A stretch of DNA of 64,000 bases from Gammaproteobacteria bacterium (GCA_024742415.1 JANSYN010000005.1:248001-312000); one strand, 5' to 3'. Positions 46,407-55,864 are shown, counted from the stretch's first letter. The notes: generated from the letters alone by a model not told the origin. Numbers and translations are program-made.

Positions 46407-48197
46407 ATGCAAAGCTTCAAAAAGAAAGTTCTATCAGCTGCTGTCGTGGCTGCCACGGTCTCTGCCTGCGGCGGCGGCGGGGGAGGGGGCCTGAGTATAG
46501 GGGGTGACATCGCTGGTATCGGCGGCAGCGGAGGCGCAACCAGTACAGGCACGATCGACGGCTTTGGCAGTATTTTTGTCAATGGCGTAAGGTTTGAAAC
46601 CAGTAGCGCAGACGTTTTTATCGACGGCAGCCCGGCAACCGAGGATGACTTGCAGCTTGGCATGGTAGTGAGTGTCAGGGGCACGATCAACGATGACGAA
46701 GCCACAGGTACTGCCGAGACTGTGATTTTCGATGACGAAATTCAGGGCCCGATCACCGCAATTGAAACAAACGCAGATGGCGACGCCAAGATAGTCACCG
46801 TGCTGGGCATTACCATTATTGTAGAGCGCACAGGCACGGTGTTTGATGACGTTGGTTTTGCCAATCTTGCGGTGGGCGATGTAATTGAAGTATCCGGCTT
46901 CAGGGAATCCGCAACCCGGCTGCGTGCTACGCGCGTGGAAAAGAAATCCAATTTCATCCCCGGACAGTCCGAGGTCGAAACCCAGGGCGTGATCAGTAAC
47001 CTGTCGCCCACACGCTTCAATCTTGGCAGCCTGGTGGTTGACTACAGCGGGGCACGGTTTGAAGACATTCCCGGCAACACTCTGAGCAACGGTTTGCAAG
47101 TTGAAGTATACGGTGTAGTCGAGGACGAGCTGGTGCGCGCCACCCTGATCGAACTCAAATCCGGCGTTCGCGACATCTTGCAAGATGACGATGATTTCAG
47201 CATTCAGGGCCCTATTTCAAGCTTCAGTGCCAATAGCTTTGTTGTTAACGGCGTGCCGGTGGATTTCTCCTCCGCGGTAGTGTTGCCGCAAGGCTTTATG
47301 CTCCGCAACGGCGTGGTGGTAGAGGTGGAGGGGCGCTGGAACGGTGCTCGCCTGATAGCGCAAGAGATAGAAGTGCGTCGCGGGCGTGTTGAAATCGAGG
47401 CGGCTGTTGGCTCGGTAGATGGCGCCGTTATTGAGCTGACTTTGTTCAGCGGCTCCATCAGGGTGCAGACTGATACCAGAACCCTGTTTGAAGATGATAT
47501 CGATGACAGGCGCAATTTTGGCATTGCGGATATTCGCGCAGGAGATTTTCTGGAAGTCGAAGCAGTGCGCGTCGGCAATGACCTCCTGGCGACCCGTGTA
47601 GACCGTGTTGAGCGAGGCGATGATGTTGTTCAGGCGCCTGTATCGGCGTTTACTCCGGGTGTAGACGTCACTGTGCTTGGCATAACGTTCAGTACGCTTG
47701 GCGCCGAATTCGAGAGCCGGTCAGACGATGATCTGGAAGCTGAAGATTTTTATGGCCAGCTACAGGTTGGCGACCTGATCAAGGTTGAAGACGAGTTGAC
47801 GGCTGATGGTGTTGCCGATGAAGTCGAGTTTGAAAGTGAAGACTCGCTCGATGGTGGCATACGCTTTGAAGATGACGATGATTCGGACGACGACGATGAT
47901 TCAGATGATGATGATTCAGATGATGATGATTCAGATGATGATGATTCAGACGATGATGATTCAGACGATGATGATTCAGATGATGATGATTCAGATGATG
48001 ATGATTCAGATGATGATGATTCAGACGATGATGATTCAGATGATGATGATTCAGACGATGATGATTCAGACGATGATGATTCAGACGATGATGATTCAGA
48101 TGATGATGATTCAGATGATGATGATTCAGACGATGATGATTCAGACGATGATGATTCAGATGATGATGATTCAGATGATGATTCAGACGACGAGTGA
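46407..48197 (+). CDS. DUF5666 lipoprotein with acidic Asp/Ser repeat tail
   Basis: A 596-residue lipoprotein. The signal ends at VSAC followed by a glycine run. The body consists of about six tandem DUF5666-like beta domains (repeated GTIDGFGSIFVNGVRFE and VGDVIEVSGF patterns). The last 110 residues are an almost perfect repeat of DSDDD, giving an extremely acidic tail that should bind calcium or other cations. AGGAGGA precedes ATG 46407. It follows DUF6502 closely; a terminator lies downstream. Cell-surface or periplasmic ion binding or adhesion is an inference. Confidence 0.88.
   Translation: MQSFKKKVLSAAVVAATVSACGGGGGGGLSIGGDIAGIGGSGGATSTGTIDGFGSIFVNGVRFETSSADVFIDGSPATEDDLQLGMVVSVRGTINDDEATGTAETVIFDDEIQGPITAIETNADGDAKIVTVLGITIIVERTGTVFDDVGFANLAVGDVIEVSGFRESATRLRATRVEKKSNFIPGQSEVETQGVISNLSPTRFNLGSLVVDYSGARFEDIPGNTLSNGLQVEVYGVVEDELVRATLIELKSGVRDILQDDDDFSIQGPISSFSANSFVVNGVPVDFSSAVVLPQGFMLRNGVVVEVEGRWNGARLIAQEIEVRRGRVEIEAAVGSVDGAVIELTLFSGSIRVQTDTRTLFEDDIDDRRNFGIADIRAGDFLEVEAVRVGNDLLATRVDRVERGDDVVQAPVSAFTPGVDVTVLGITFSTLGAEFESRSDDDLEAEDFYGQLQVGDLIKVEDELTADGVADEVEFESEDSLDGGIRFEDDDDSDDDDDSDDDDSDDDDSDDDDSDDDDSDDDDSDDDDSDDDDSDDDDSDDDDSDDDDSDDDDSDDDDSDDDDSDDDDSDDDDSDDDDSDDDDSDDDDSDDDSDDE
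47871..48194 (+). repeat. 15-bp tandem repeat encoding Ser-Asp4 units
   Basis: About 20 copies of a 15-bp unit (TCAGAYGATGATGAT) at the 3' end of the DUF5666 gene. Between 47895 and 48180 the only variation is the first Asp codon, GAT or GAC. The copies show a higher-order 60-bp pattern C-C-T-T that recurs three times, pointing to recent slippage or unequal crossing-over. The number of units is likely to vary between strains. Confidence 0.95.
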
Positions 48198-48319
48198 CAA
48201 CCGCTCGACGTGGCAGGAGCTGCTTTGCCCATGGCAGCTTGGCTGGCTGTTATCAGTCAGGCGGCGAGCCGTGTCTTGTTGCCCCTGTAACACGATCTGT
48301 TGCAATGTTATTCAGCAAT

Positions 48320-48348
48320 GCGCCGGGCCCTCTCCCGGCGCTTTTGTT
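48320..48348 (+). terminator. Rho-independent terminator after the DUF5666 gene
   Basis: Perfect 8-bp stem GCGCCGGG / CCCGGCGC with a 6-nt loop, followed by TTTTGTT. It lies about 120 bp after the DUF5666 stop. The remainder of 48198-48496 holds no gene I can support. Confidence 0.8.
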
Positions 48349-48496
48349 AGCGGCGCCTTGCCTGCTGTCTCGCGTTAATGCCTGGGCCGGGTTTGCAGTC
48401 GCCTTAGCCGTGCCGTGCGAGCATTTCGCTCTGCGCGGCGTGGGACACTTGCGCTGTAAGCGTTGTCAGGCAGGAAGCCTTGTGTGCAAGGCTCTG

Positions 48497-49783
48497 TTAG
48501 AGCAGGGGCCCGTAGTCGGCGTCCAGCTGGTCGAAGTTGAGTTGTGAAATAAACCGGGAAAAACTCATCCAGGTGGCGAGCCCCTTGATATCGGACAGGT
48601 AAGGAGGAAGAAAGCCCGGCGCCACTACGGTCCCCTCCTCGACGAGCTGTTGATACGTTTTGATGTCCTCCAGGGTGATCTTGCCGCAAAACAGCAAGGG
48701 CAGGCTGTCCAGCTTGCCCTTGCTCATGCACAGGCGCATGAAATTATAGGTTTGGACGAAACCGCGCATGTAGGCGAGGTCTTTTGTGAAGGGCATGCCC
48801 GTGGGTGTACTGCCGCGAAAAACACGCACCGCCAGGGAGTAGCTATCCTGTTGGCTCAGGCCGCGACCACACAGGTAATTGAAAACGTCGAGAAAATTCG
48901 CGCCTTCTTCAGCCAGCGTGATACTGCGTACCCGGCAAACCAGTTTATACAGCCGCCCCGGGCTCGAACGCAGTGTGAGAATTTCAGTCAGCACCGCCAG
49001 GCCTTCCTGGGTCGTCGTGGAAGAAGGCGGCCCCTTGCCCAGAAAGGTGCACCACGGCTGCGCCATACCGTTGAGCGTGGTGCCCAGGTGTACCCAGCCC
49101 TCGTGCACCTCGAGCACGTCGATATCCAGCGCGTTAAACCGCGCGTCGGATCGAATCTTCAGGTAGTCCGACCCTGCGGCAGCGTCGGCCGTCATGGTGT
49201 CATCCAGCAGTACGCGAATGCCTTGCCCGGGAAATGTGCTCTCAAAACGATGATTGAGCAGCGCCACCGCGTCCTTTGCAGAGATATCCTTACTCTCTTC
49301 TTTCATGGATGCGTTCTGTAGCAGGCTGGTGAGAACAGACTCCATCTGCGTGCCAAGGTCGGCCAGTGTGAGCTTGCCCGAATGGAATACATCCGAGGCA
49401 GAGCCATATAGCTGTTGCGAGATGGCTGCAAACTCGGGTGTTCCGCGCGCGGCCAACATTCTTATCACCTGGCGGTATTCTCGACAGATACGCTGCATGA
49501 TCATTGCCAGCGGGGTGTCCTCGCCCAGTTTGCGCAAGATATCGTATTCGAGATTGAAGAACAGGTTGCTCAGTGCGTCCGGGTTGAAGTCCAAAGGCGT
49601 TAGGCGCTGGTAGTAACGAGCATCAACATCGGGCAGCGTTTTGCAGCCACTGGCAAAAAATGCGGATCGTGTTTCGCCCGACCACTTGATAGAGTTGAGA
49701 ATGCGGATCGGGCGCTGGGCATCAACGATACGATCAGACAACTGCCGTACGAGGTGCAGATACTTTGCGTTGGGTTGGGTCAT
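48497..49783 (-). CDS. QEGLA-motif (DUF1704/MATCAP-like) metallopeptidase
   Basis: A 428-residue protein of the family annotated as flavohemoglobin expression-modulating QEGLA motif protein. HEGWVH at 227-232 forms the HExxxH zinc motif and QEGLA at 259-263 supplies the further ligand, the same architecture as eukaryotic MATCAP tyrosine carboxypeptidases. A peptidase trimming C-termini is the likely chemistry; substrates in bacteria are unknown. ATG 49783 gives the family-like N-terminus; upstream in-frame codons were rejected. Divergent from the sulfotransferase gene. Confidence 0.9.
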   Translation of the reverse strand: MTQPNAKYLHLVRQLSDRIVDAQRPIRILNSIKWSGETRSAFFASGCKTLPDVDARYYQRLTPLDFNPDALSNLFFNLEYDILRKLGEDTPLAMIMQRICREYRQVIRMLAARGTPEFAAISQQLYGSASDVFHSGKLTLADLGTQMESVLTSLLQNASMKEESKDISAKDAVALLNHRFESTFPGQGIRVLLDDTMTADAAAGSDYLKIRSDARFNALDIDVLEVHEGWVHLGTTLNGMAQPWCTFLGKGPPSSTTTQEGLAVLTEILTLRSSPGRLYKLVCRVRSITLAEEGANFLDVFNYLCGRGLSQQDSYSLAVRVFRGSTPTGMPFTKDLAYMRGFVQTYNFMRLCMSKGKLDSLPLLFCGKITLEDIKTYQQLVEEGTVVAPGFLPPYLSDIKGLATWMSFSRFISQLNFDQLDADYGPLL

Positions 49784-49978
49784 GTCAGTTCTTGTTGTTT
49801 GCAACGTTGTCAGCGGCAGGTTATGCGCCACTGCCTCTATTGCGGCACAATGACGCGCCGCTGCATGTTGGGGTAAGCGTAAAAGTACCATCGAATCAGC
49901 AGCCAACGTTACCATTTGCACCGGGAAAAACCCGGTAACTTTGCGCTAAACTGGCCTGCACGCAAGAGGCGCCACCGC

Positions 49979-51226
49979 ATGACCAGGACCTACCAACTGC
50001 GCCAATTCAGGCGCCCCGGCCAAACGCGCACGCTGGCTGTGCGGGTGCTCAATGCCGTCGGCAAAGTGGCCCCGGGTTACCGCCAGCCCGACGCTGACGC
50101 GCTGTGGGCCGATGCGCGCAAAGCGCTGTGGTCCGGGCAGGGTTTGGAGGTAGCAGCAGATGCGCACGCGCGGCAAGCCCTGGCGCAGTTGATCGATGCC
50201 ATCAACAGCACCGCGCAACTCAATTTCGTTGGCCGCATGGCCGCGTTTGATGACTCGCGCCGTATGGCGCTGAACCATCTTCGAATCCAGGCGCTGCTCG
50301 AGTCGCAGCCTGCCATCGTGGATACTGTTTTGCCCGCGCCGATCTTCGTTATTGGTATGCCGCGAACCGGAACCACCTACCTGCATACATTGCTTGCGCA
50401 GGATCCGCGTCATCGCAGCATTCCCTATTGGGAAAGCTTTGACCCGATTCCTCCCGCCAGCGGCCCGGACAGGCGCAGCGCGCGCCTGGCTAAAATGCTG
50501 GCGCAGATGGACCAGCTAGCACCCAACTACCAGGCGATTCACCCGATGACGGCGCAGTCGACGGAAGAGTGCGTTGCGCTGTTCATGAACAACTTCCGCA
50601 CCCTGCAGTTTGATATCCAGTATCGCGTGCCGCAGTACGTGGCGTGGATTCAGGCCCAGGACGCAGCGATTGCCTACCACGGTTACCTGCAGCAGCTGAA
50701 GATCATTCAGCACTTTCGTCCCGCAGGAGAGCGGTTTGTGTTGAAGGATCCGGCGCATACATTGCACCTGCGCACTATCTTGCAGGTTTTTCCCGATGCG
50801 AGGTTTGTTTTTACGCACCGTGACCCGGCGAAATCGGTGTCTTCTATCTGCAGCCTGTATGCCAATACACGCGCCATGTTCAGCGATGCGGTTGATGCCG
50901 GGGCCATTGGTGAAGAGGTGCTCAATGGCTATTGGCCTGCGGGTCTGGCCCAGGCAATGGCGATTCGCGAGTCGCTGCCACGGTGGCGCTATGCGGACGT
51001 GCGCCAAAGCGATTTGAGAAACAAGCCGCTCGACACCATCAGTAGCGCCTATGCGCAGTTGGGTCTGGCGTTTGATGACATCGCACACACAGCGTTGCAA
51101 AGGCACCTGGATGCCGCCGCGCAGCTACCCAGGCACAGGCATGAGCATAGTCCGCAGGGGTTTGGATTGAGCGCAGCCGGCATAAGGGAACGCCTGCAGC
51201 CTTACGTCGATGCTTTCGATTTATGA
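49979..51226 (+). CDS. Sulfotransferase family protein, first copy
   Basis: A 415-residue PAPS-dependent sulfotransferase (Sulfotransfer_3 type). The 5'-phosphosulfate loop is IGMPRTGTTYLH (125-136) and the 3'-phosphate site is FVFTHRDPAKSVSSICSLY. The substrate is unknown. AAGAGG precedes ATG 49979. A close functional relative lies at 55.9 kb, and both sit beside TonB-dependent receptors, a pairing typical of marine and sphingomonad genomes that suggests handling of hydrophobic or sulfated compounds. Confidence 0.92.
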   Translation: MTRTYQLRQFRRPGQTRTLAVRVLNAVGKVAPGYRQPDADALWADARKALWSGQGLEVAADAHARQALAQLIDAINSTAQLNFVGRMAAFDDSRRMALNHLRIQALLESQPAIVDTVLPAPIFVIGMPRTGTTYLHTLLAQDPRHRSIPYWESFDPIPPASGPDRRSARLAKMLAQMDQLAPNYQAIHPMTAQSTEECVALFMNNFRTLQFDIQYRVPQYVAWIQAQDAAIAYHGYLQQLKIIQHFRPAGERFVLKDPAHTLHLRTILQVFPDARFVFTHRDPAKSVSSICSLYANTRAMFSDAVDAGAIGEEVLNGYWPAGLAQAMAIRESLPRWRYADVRQSDLRNKPLDTISSAYAQLGLAFDDIAHTALQRHLDAAAQLPRHRHEHSPQGFGLSAAGIRERLQPYVDAFDL

Positions 51227-51275
51227 AGTCGCGGTGTGCAAGTGCAGTTACCGCAAGAGTGCAAGGCCCCATCGT

Positions 51276-51569
51276 ATGCTGACCACTATTCTATTAGCCA
51301 CGACATTTGCGCTCTACGCCCTGATGGCGCTGCGCGCTTTGCAAAGCGCCAGTTTCTGGGATCGGGTACTCGCTGCTGCCCTGGTGGTTGGGCTGGCCCT
51401 GCTGGTGGTTCTGCCCGGGCCGGTCGCCTCGGCCTGGTTGCTGGGTTGTGCACTGGCCTACCTGGTGAGTCAGGTCAACACAGGGGCGCGGCCGCTCAGC
51501 CGTGCCTTGCCGGTGGTGGCAGGATTGCTCGCAGGGGTGTTGGGCGCAGCATATTGGGTGTTGGATTGA
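51276..51569 (+). CDS. Small hydrophobic membrane protein
   Basis: A 97-residue protein of three hydrophobic segments (LTTILLATTFALYALMAL, VLAAALVVGLALLVVLPG, ASAWLLGCALAYLVS and a last one LLAGVLGAAYWVL). AAGG lies 9 nt before ATG 51276. It follows the sulfotransferase by 49 bp. No family recognised; about as likely coding as not known elsewhere. Confidence 0.6.
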   Translation: MLTTILLATTFALYALMALRALQSASFWDRVLAAALVVGLALLVVLPGPVASAWLLGCALAYLVSQVNTGARPLSRALPVVAGLLAGVLGAAYWVLD

Positions 51570-51738
51570 CCACGACTGGCGTCGCGCGAGCAGCCTTCAG
51601 CGGCGGCCTCTACGCATTAAACTGTAAATATTGCAGGTGTATGTGCAGCCTCTGATTCGGTAGTCTGTGCACGGTACGTATTAGGCACTCGCAAGTGTTG
51701 CTACGACAAAAAAACAGATAACGAGAGCAGGTAAAACG

Positions 51739-54003
51739 ATGACTACAAACCAAAGGTTCATTCCGCTAAAACTCAGCCCGCTGGCAGTCGCAGTTGCGCT
51801 TTCTGGTGCAGCGCTGGTGAGCACTGGCAGCCAGGCCCAGGAATCCAGCGCCCGCGCTTCTTCTGCAATGTTGGAAGAAGTTGTGGTCACGGCGCGAAAG
51901 CGCGAGGAAGGCGCTCAGGAAGTACCGCTGTCGGTCACTGCCTATAATGCAGACCAGATCGACGCGCTGAAGGTGCGCAGCCTCACCAACCTCTCGATAG
52001 GCATGCCCAACGTGTCGCTCGAAGATGTGGGCACCACCCGAGGCACCGCCAACTTCTCCATTCGTGGTTTGGGCATCAACAGCTCTATTCCTACCATTGA
52101 CCCGACCGTGGGTGTGTTCCAGAACGGCGTCTACGTGGGAACAAACCAGGGCATTCTCTTTGACATGTTTGATGTTGCCAGCATCGAAGTGCTGCGTGGG
52201 CCTCAGGGCACACTGTTTGGCCGCAACGTAACCGGCGGCGCGGTGTTGGTGAATCACAAAAAGCCCGGCGACGAGTTTGAAGCATCCTTACGCTACGCCC
52301 TCGAAACAGGCGACATCGGCGGATACAACAGCTATTACATGGGCTCAGTCGGCGGCCCTATCACCGACACCCTGGGCGGTCGCATTGTCGCTTACTACAA
52401 CGATGACGAGGGCCAGTTTGAGAACGACTTCACCGGAAACGATCACGGTGAAATCGAGCAGCAGATGGTGCGCGGCACACTGGTATGGGAGCCTACGGAT
52501 ACTCTCGAGTTTGTGCTTCGCTACGAGTACGGCGACGTTGAAGGAGACGGCCCCGCGGCGCAGTCACACACCAATGGCACGGGTGTTCCCGGCCAGCCAG
52601 TGAATAATGACCGTGACAGCTTTGATTTCTCGATCGACGAGACAGGCTTCCAGGAAAACGAGACCAACTTCATCACCGGCGAGGTGAACTGGGACGTTGG
52701 CTTTGGCGACGGCACAGTGACGAACATCTTCGGCTATCGCAGCTACGAGGCGACCTCGTTGAGCGATATCGACGCCCAGCCTGTCTGGTTGTTCCATGCA
52801 CCGGCATGGCTGGAAACAGAACAAGTGAGCAACGAACTGCGCTATACCGGCCTGTTCGCTGAAAAGGCCAACGTTACGGCCGGTGTTTATTACTACCAGA
52901 ACGACCTCGACTACCACGAGCGTCGCGAGTTGCTGGGCTCCCTGACGGGTAACGTTGGCCCTGCACTGCAGCTTGACGGCGGTGGCACGCAGGAAACCAC
53001 CAGTTTCACGGCCTTCGCGCAGGTAGATTACGACCTCAACGAATCCTGGACACTGACTGCCGGTGTGAACTACAGCTATGAAGAAAAAGAAGCCGAGCTT
53101 GCATCGCTGATCGAAAACCAGAACTCGCCCTGTAACATTGTTGAAGGCCCGGTTTGCCCCTATGACTTCGTCGACGACGACGACTGGAGCAACATCGCAC
53201 CGAAGCTCGGCGCAACGTACAACATTGATGATGACTCGCGAGTTTATACGTCATGGACGCGCGGTTATCGCTCAGGTGGCTACAACCTGCGTAACACGTC
53301 TGCGGCGAACAAGCCGGAAGTGTTCGACGAGGAAGAAGTGAACAACTATGAGGTTGGCTACAAATCCAACCACGCCTGGGGCCGCTTGAATGCCGCAGTG
53401 TTCTACAACGAGGTCAGCGACATGCAGCGTGAACTCAACTTCCCGAACGAAGGTGCCGGTACAGTGCAGTTTATTCGTAACACCGCTGATGCCACCATCT
53501 TCGGCGCTGAAGTTGACGGCGTCTTCCCGGTTACCGACAACTTTGTAATTCTGGCATCGATCGGTTACATCGACGCTGAGTACGACGAGGTAAGCGAAGA
53601 TCTCAACGGTGATGGCGTGGTCGACGGTGCTGATAAAAGCCTGGATCTGCCGCGTGCGCCCGAGCTGACCTACAGCATTGGCGGCACCTACGACATCGAA
53701 ATCAGCAACTGGGGTTTCATGACGGCGCGCCTCAACTACGCCTACCGTGACGAGATGGCATACACGGACAGCAACCTGGGCTTTATCAATGAAGTCGATA
53801 TGCTCGATGCTGGCCTGGACTTCCAGTCCAACAGCGGTGAATGGATGTTCTCGCTGTATGGCCGTAACCTGCTGGATGAAGTGTCTCACGGTGGTGATAC
53901 CCAGCTGCCAGACACCATCGGCCCTGTGCCCACCGGCGGTACCTTCTCGCCGCTCACCCCGGGCATTCGCGTTGGTCTTGAGGTAACTTACAACTTCATG
54001 TAA
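51739..54003 (+). CDS. TonB-dependent receptor, first copy
   Basis: A 754-residue outer-membrane receptor for energised uptake. It has a signal peptide (LAVAVALSGAALVSTGSQAQ), the TonB box/plug start LEEVVVTARKREE, the plug motif VEVLRGPQGTLFGRN-like segment (IEVLRGPQGTLFGRNVTGG) and a 22-strand barrel ending in the aromatic VGLEVTYNFM. The sequence belongs to the large marine/sphingomonad class of TBDRs without known ligand. AGCAGG precedes the ATG. A strong terminator follows. Confidence 0.95.
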   Translation: MTTNQRFIPLKLSPLAVAVALSGAALVSTGSQAQESSARASSAMLEEVVVTARKREEGAQEVPLSVTAYNADQIDALKVRSLTNLSIGMPNVSLEDVGTTRGTANFSIRGLGINSSIPTIDPTVGVFQNGVYVGTNQGILFDMFDVASIEVLRGPQGTLFGRNVTGGAVLVNHKKPGDEFEASLRYALETGDIGGYNSYYMGSVGGPITDTLGGRIVAYYNDDEGQFENDFTGNDHGEIEQQMVRGTLVWEPTDTLEFVLRYEYGDVEGDGPAAQSHTNGTGVPGQPVNNDRDSFDFSIDETGFQENETNFITGEVNWDVGFGDGTVTNIFGYRSYEATSLSDIDAQPVWLFHAPAWLETEQVSNELRYTGLFAEKANVTAGVYYYQNDLDYHERRELLGSLTGNVGPALQLDGGGTQETTSFTAFAQVDYDLNESWTLTAGVNYSYEEKEAELASLIENQNSPCNIVEGPVCPYDFVDDDDWSNIAPKLGATYNIDDDSRVYTSWTRGYRSGGYNLRNTSAANKPEVFDEEEVNNYEVGYKSNHAWGRLNAAVFYNEVSDMQRELNFPNEGAGTVQFIRNTADATIFGAEVDGVFPVTDNFVILASIGYIDAEYDEVSEDLNGDGVVDGADKSLDLPRAPELTYSIGGTYDIEISNWGFMTARLNYAYRDEMAYTDSNLGFINEVDMLDAGLDFQSNSGEWMFSLYGRNLLDEVSHGGDTQLPDTIGPVPTGGTFSPLTPGIRVGLEVTYNFM

Positions 54004-54023
54004 GTCACACCGGCACTACCGAT

Positions 54024-54056
54024 AAACCCCCGCTGTTCTGCAGCGGGGGTTTTTTC
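54024..54056 (+). terminator. Rho-independent terminator after the first TonB receptor
   Basis: Perfect stem AAACCCCCGCTG / CAGCGGGGGTTT with loop TTCTG, followed by a run of T. It separates the receptor gene from the regulator gene. Confidence 0.95.
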
Positions 54057-54064
54057 TTGCGCGC

Positions 54065-54103
54065 TTTTGAGATATGAGGCAATATTTGTCTCATGTCTCA
54101 AAA
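54065..54103 (+). promoter_or_regulatory. Large inverted repeat, likely TetR operator
   Basis: Left arm TTTTGAGATATGAG (54065-54078) and right arm CTCATGTCTCAAAA (54090-54103), with an 11-nt AT-rich spacer; 13 of 14 positions pair. It ends 11 bp before the ATG of the TetR gene, the classic place for autoregulation. No similar arm was noticed upstream of the neighbouring operon genes. Confidence 0.85.
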
Positions 54104-54114
54104 CGGTCTTTCCC

Positions 54115-54735
54115 ATGCCTGATACCGGCGCCAAGCATCACATCATTCTCAATGCGGCCAAATCCTGCTATCTGCGGCTGGGTGTGGCCAAGACCACAGC
54201 GGCAGACATCGCCAGGGAGGCGGGTGTTTCCAGGGCGACGCTGTATCGCCGCTTCCCCAGTCACAATGATATTTTCCTGGCAGTGCTGGCGCGTGACTCC
54301 TGGGAGATGGTGGAAGCCTGCGCGGTGACGCTCGAGGGCATTACCGACCCGGCGGAACATGTCGTCGAGGGCATCCTGTATGTATTGGACGAAATTGTAC
54401 GCCGCCCGCTGCACGCACACCTGTTTTCACAGGCGGATGAGTCCTGGGCCCTGGCGCAGGTACTGGGCACGGACGACATGCGCGATCTTTCTGTGCAGAT
54501 GATTCTTGCCATGCCCGGAATGCAGACCTCGCTGGATGCCCAAACCAAAGAGCAGGTTGCCTTTCTCGGTGAATGGATTCTGCGCATTCTTATCTCGTAC
54601 GCGGCAGCGCCCAGTCAGCTGGCGCGCAACCGCGACGAGATGCGCAAACTGTTGTACACCATGCTGGAACCCACCGTTCGATCTGTACTGTCGCGTGCCC
54701 AGGCATCTGCGTCTGAGGTGACCTACATACGCTGA
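54115..54735 (+). CDS. TetR/AcrR family transcriptional regulator
   Basis: A 206-residue regulator with the N-terminal helix-turn-helix KTTAADIAREAGVSRATLYRRF (about residues 30-50) and a variable ligand-binding C-terminal domain. It probably represses its own gene and perhaps the oxidoreductase/sulfotransferase/TBDR genes downstream through the inverted repeat just upstream. ATG 54115 is chosen so that the operator stays in the untranslated region. The stop overlaps a 13-bp palindrome CGCTGAGTCAGCG (54730-54742). Confidence 0.92.
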   Translation: MPDTGAKHHIILNAAKSCYLRLGVAKTTAADIAREAGVSRATLYRRFPSHNDIFLAVLARDSWEMVEACAVTLEGITDPAEHVVEGILYVLDEIVRRPLHAHLFSQADESWALAQVLGTDDMRDLSVQMILAMPGMQTSLDAQTKEQVAFLGEWILRILISYAAAPSQLARNRDEMRKLLYTMLEPTVRSVLSRAQASASEVTYIR

Positions 54736-54783
54736 GTCAGCGCAAGCACACGCCGGTTGCAAATAAAAATCAGGAGAACCGCC

Positions 54784-55818
54784 ATGAAAGCACTGCAAGC
54801 CACACGCAACGGCCCCCCCGCCGAGGTACTGCAAATCAACGATATCGATGTGCCGGCACCGGGCCCGGGCCAGGTATTGATCCGGGTAAGCGCCGCTTCC
54901 CTGAACTTCAACGATATCGACCGCTGCTACGGCCGGCGTATTTCGGTGCCGCTTGAGCCACCGTTTACGTTGGGCATGGATGTCTGCGGTGAGGTAGAAA
55001 CCTGTGGTGAAGGCAGTGAAGCCTGGCAGGGCAAGCGCGTGGTTGCGCTGACACAAATGGCGACAGGCGGCCTGGCGGAATTTGCGCTGGCCTCTGCCGA
55101 TGCCGTGTTTGCAGCACCGCCTGGCATGACAGACGCGGAAGCGGCGTCGTTTATCATTCCTTTCCATACTGCCTATCTGGCTATTGTGCGCCGCGCAAAA
55201 CTGGCTGCCGGAGAAACACTGCTGGTGCACGCAGGCGCCAGTAGTGTGGGTGCGGCGGCTATCCAGATTGGTAAGGCGCTGGGTGCCACGGTGTTTGCAA
55301 CGGTGGGTTCGGATGAAAAAGCCGACTACTGTCGATCACTGGGTGCTGATCGCGCCATCAATCACCAGACGGAAGCGTTTGATAAAGTTGTGCAGGCCGA
55401 GACATCACACGCCGGTGCCGATGTGATTCTTGACCTTGTTGCCGGCAGTTTTGTTGAGCCGTCCTGGCGCTGTGTGGCGCGCGAAGGGCGCTACGTTGCC
55501 GCCGGTTTTGCCGACGACGACGAAAATGGCTTTACGGGGAGGCCGCTGCGCCCGCTGTGCTCGGCGAATTTTTCCATACTGGGTGTGATGCTGTCTTACA
55601 TCGCTCACATGCCGCCTGAAATCAGGGAGTTCGGATTCAACATGTTCACCCGCGATGTGGGTGATGAAGTGCACGCTGCACTGCTTGGCCTGGCCGCCAG
55701 CGGCGCTATCAAGCCCGTGCTGAGCCGCACGGTAACGCTGGGCGAGGCGGCACAAGCGCTCACCGACCAGGAGAACCGGCAGACCAGCGGTCGCACCGTC
55801 GTCACCCTCCCTGCATAG
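54784..55818 (+). CDS. NADPH:quinone oxidoreductase-like (MDR) protein
   Basis: A 344-residue medium-chain dehydrogenase/reductase of the quinone oxidoreductase group, without the catalytic-zinc cysteines of alcohol dehydrogenases. GASSVGAAAIQIGKALGA is the NADPH-binding motif, and GPGQVLIRVSAASLNFNDID is the family N-terminal signature. It reduces quinones or other electrophilic enones. AGGAGA precedes the ATG. Likely controlled by the adjacent TetR. Confidence 0.92.
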   Translation: MKALQATRNGPPAEVLQINDIDVPAPGPGQVLIRVSAASLNFNDIDRCYGRRISVPLEPPFTLGMDVCGEVETCGEGSEAWQGKRVVALTQMATGGLAEFALASADAVFAAPPGMTDAEAASFIIPFHTAYLAIVRRAKLAAGETLLVHAGASSVGAAAIQIGKALGATVFATVGSDEKADYCRSLGADRAINHQTEAFDKVVQAETSHAGADVILDLVAGSFVEPSWRCVAREGRYVAAGFADDDENGFTGRPLRPLCSANFSILGVMLSYIAHMPPEIREFGFNMFTRDVGDEVHAALLGLAASGAIKPVLSRTVTLGEAAQALTDQENRQTSGRTVVTLPA

Positions 55819-55864
55819 TGCGAACCGTGAGCCGCGCTTTCCAGGCACGAGCACTGGCGTCGCG

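Noticed and set aside
47750-48232. Long Ser/Glu-rich frame on the minus strand opposite the Asp/Ser repeat
   Set aside because: It is the complementary reading of the 15-bp repeat; it has no ribosome site and ends in the repeat, while the plus-strand gene has a clear start and signal peptide.
47806-48378. Met/Ile/Gln-rich frame on the plus strand through the same repeat
   Set aside because: It is a shifted reading of the repeat with no plausible start signal.
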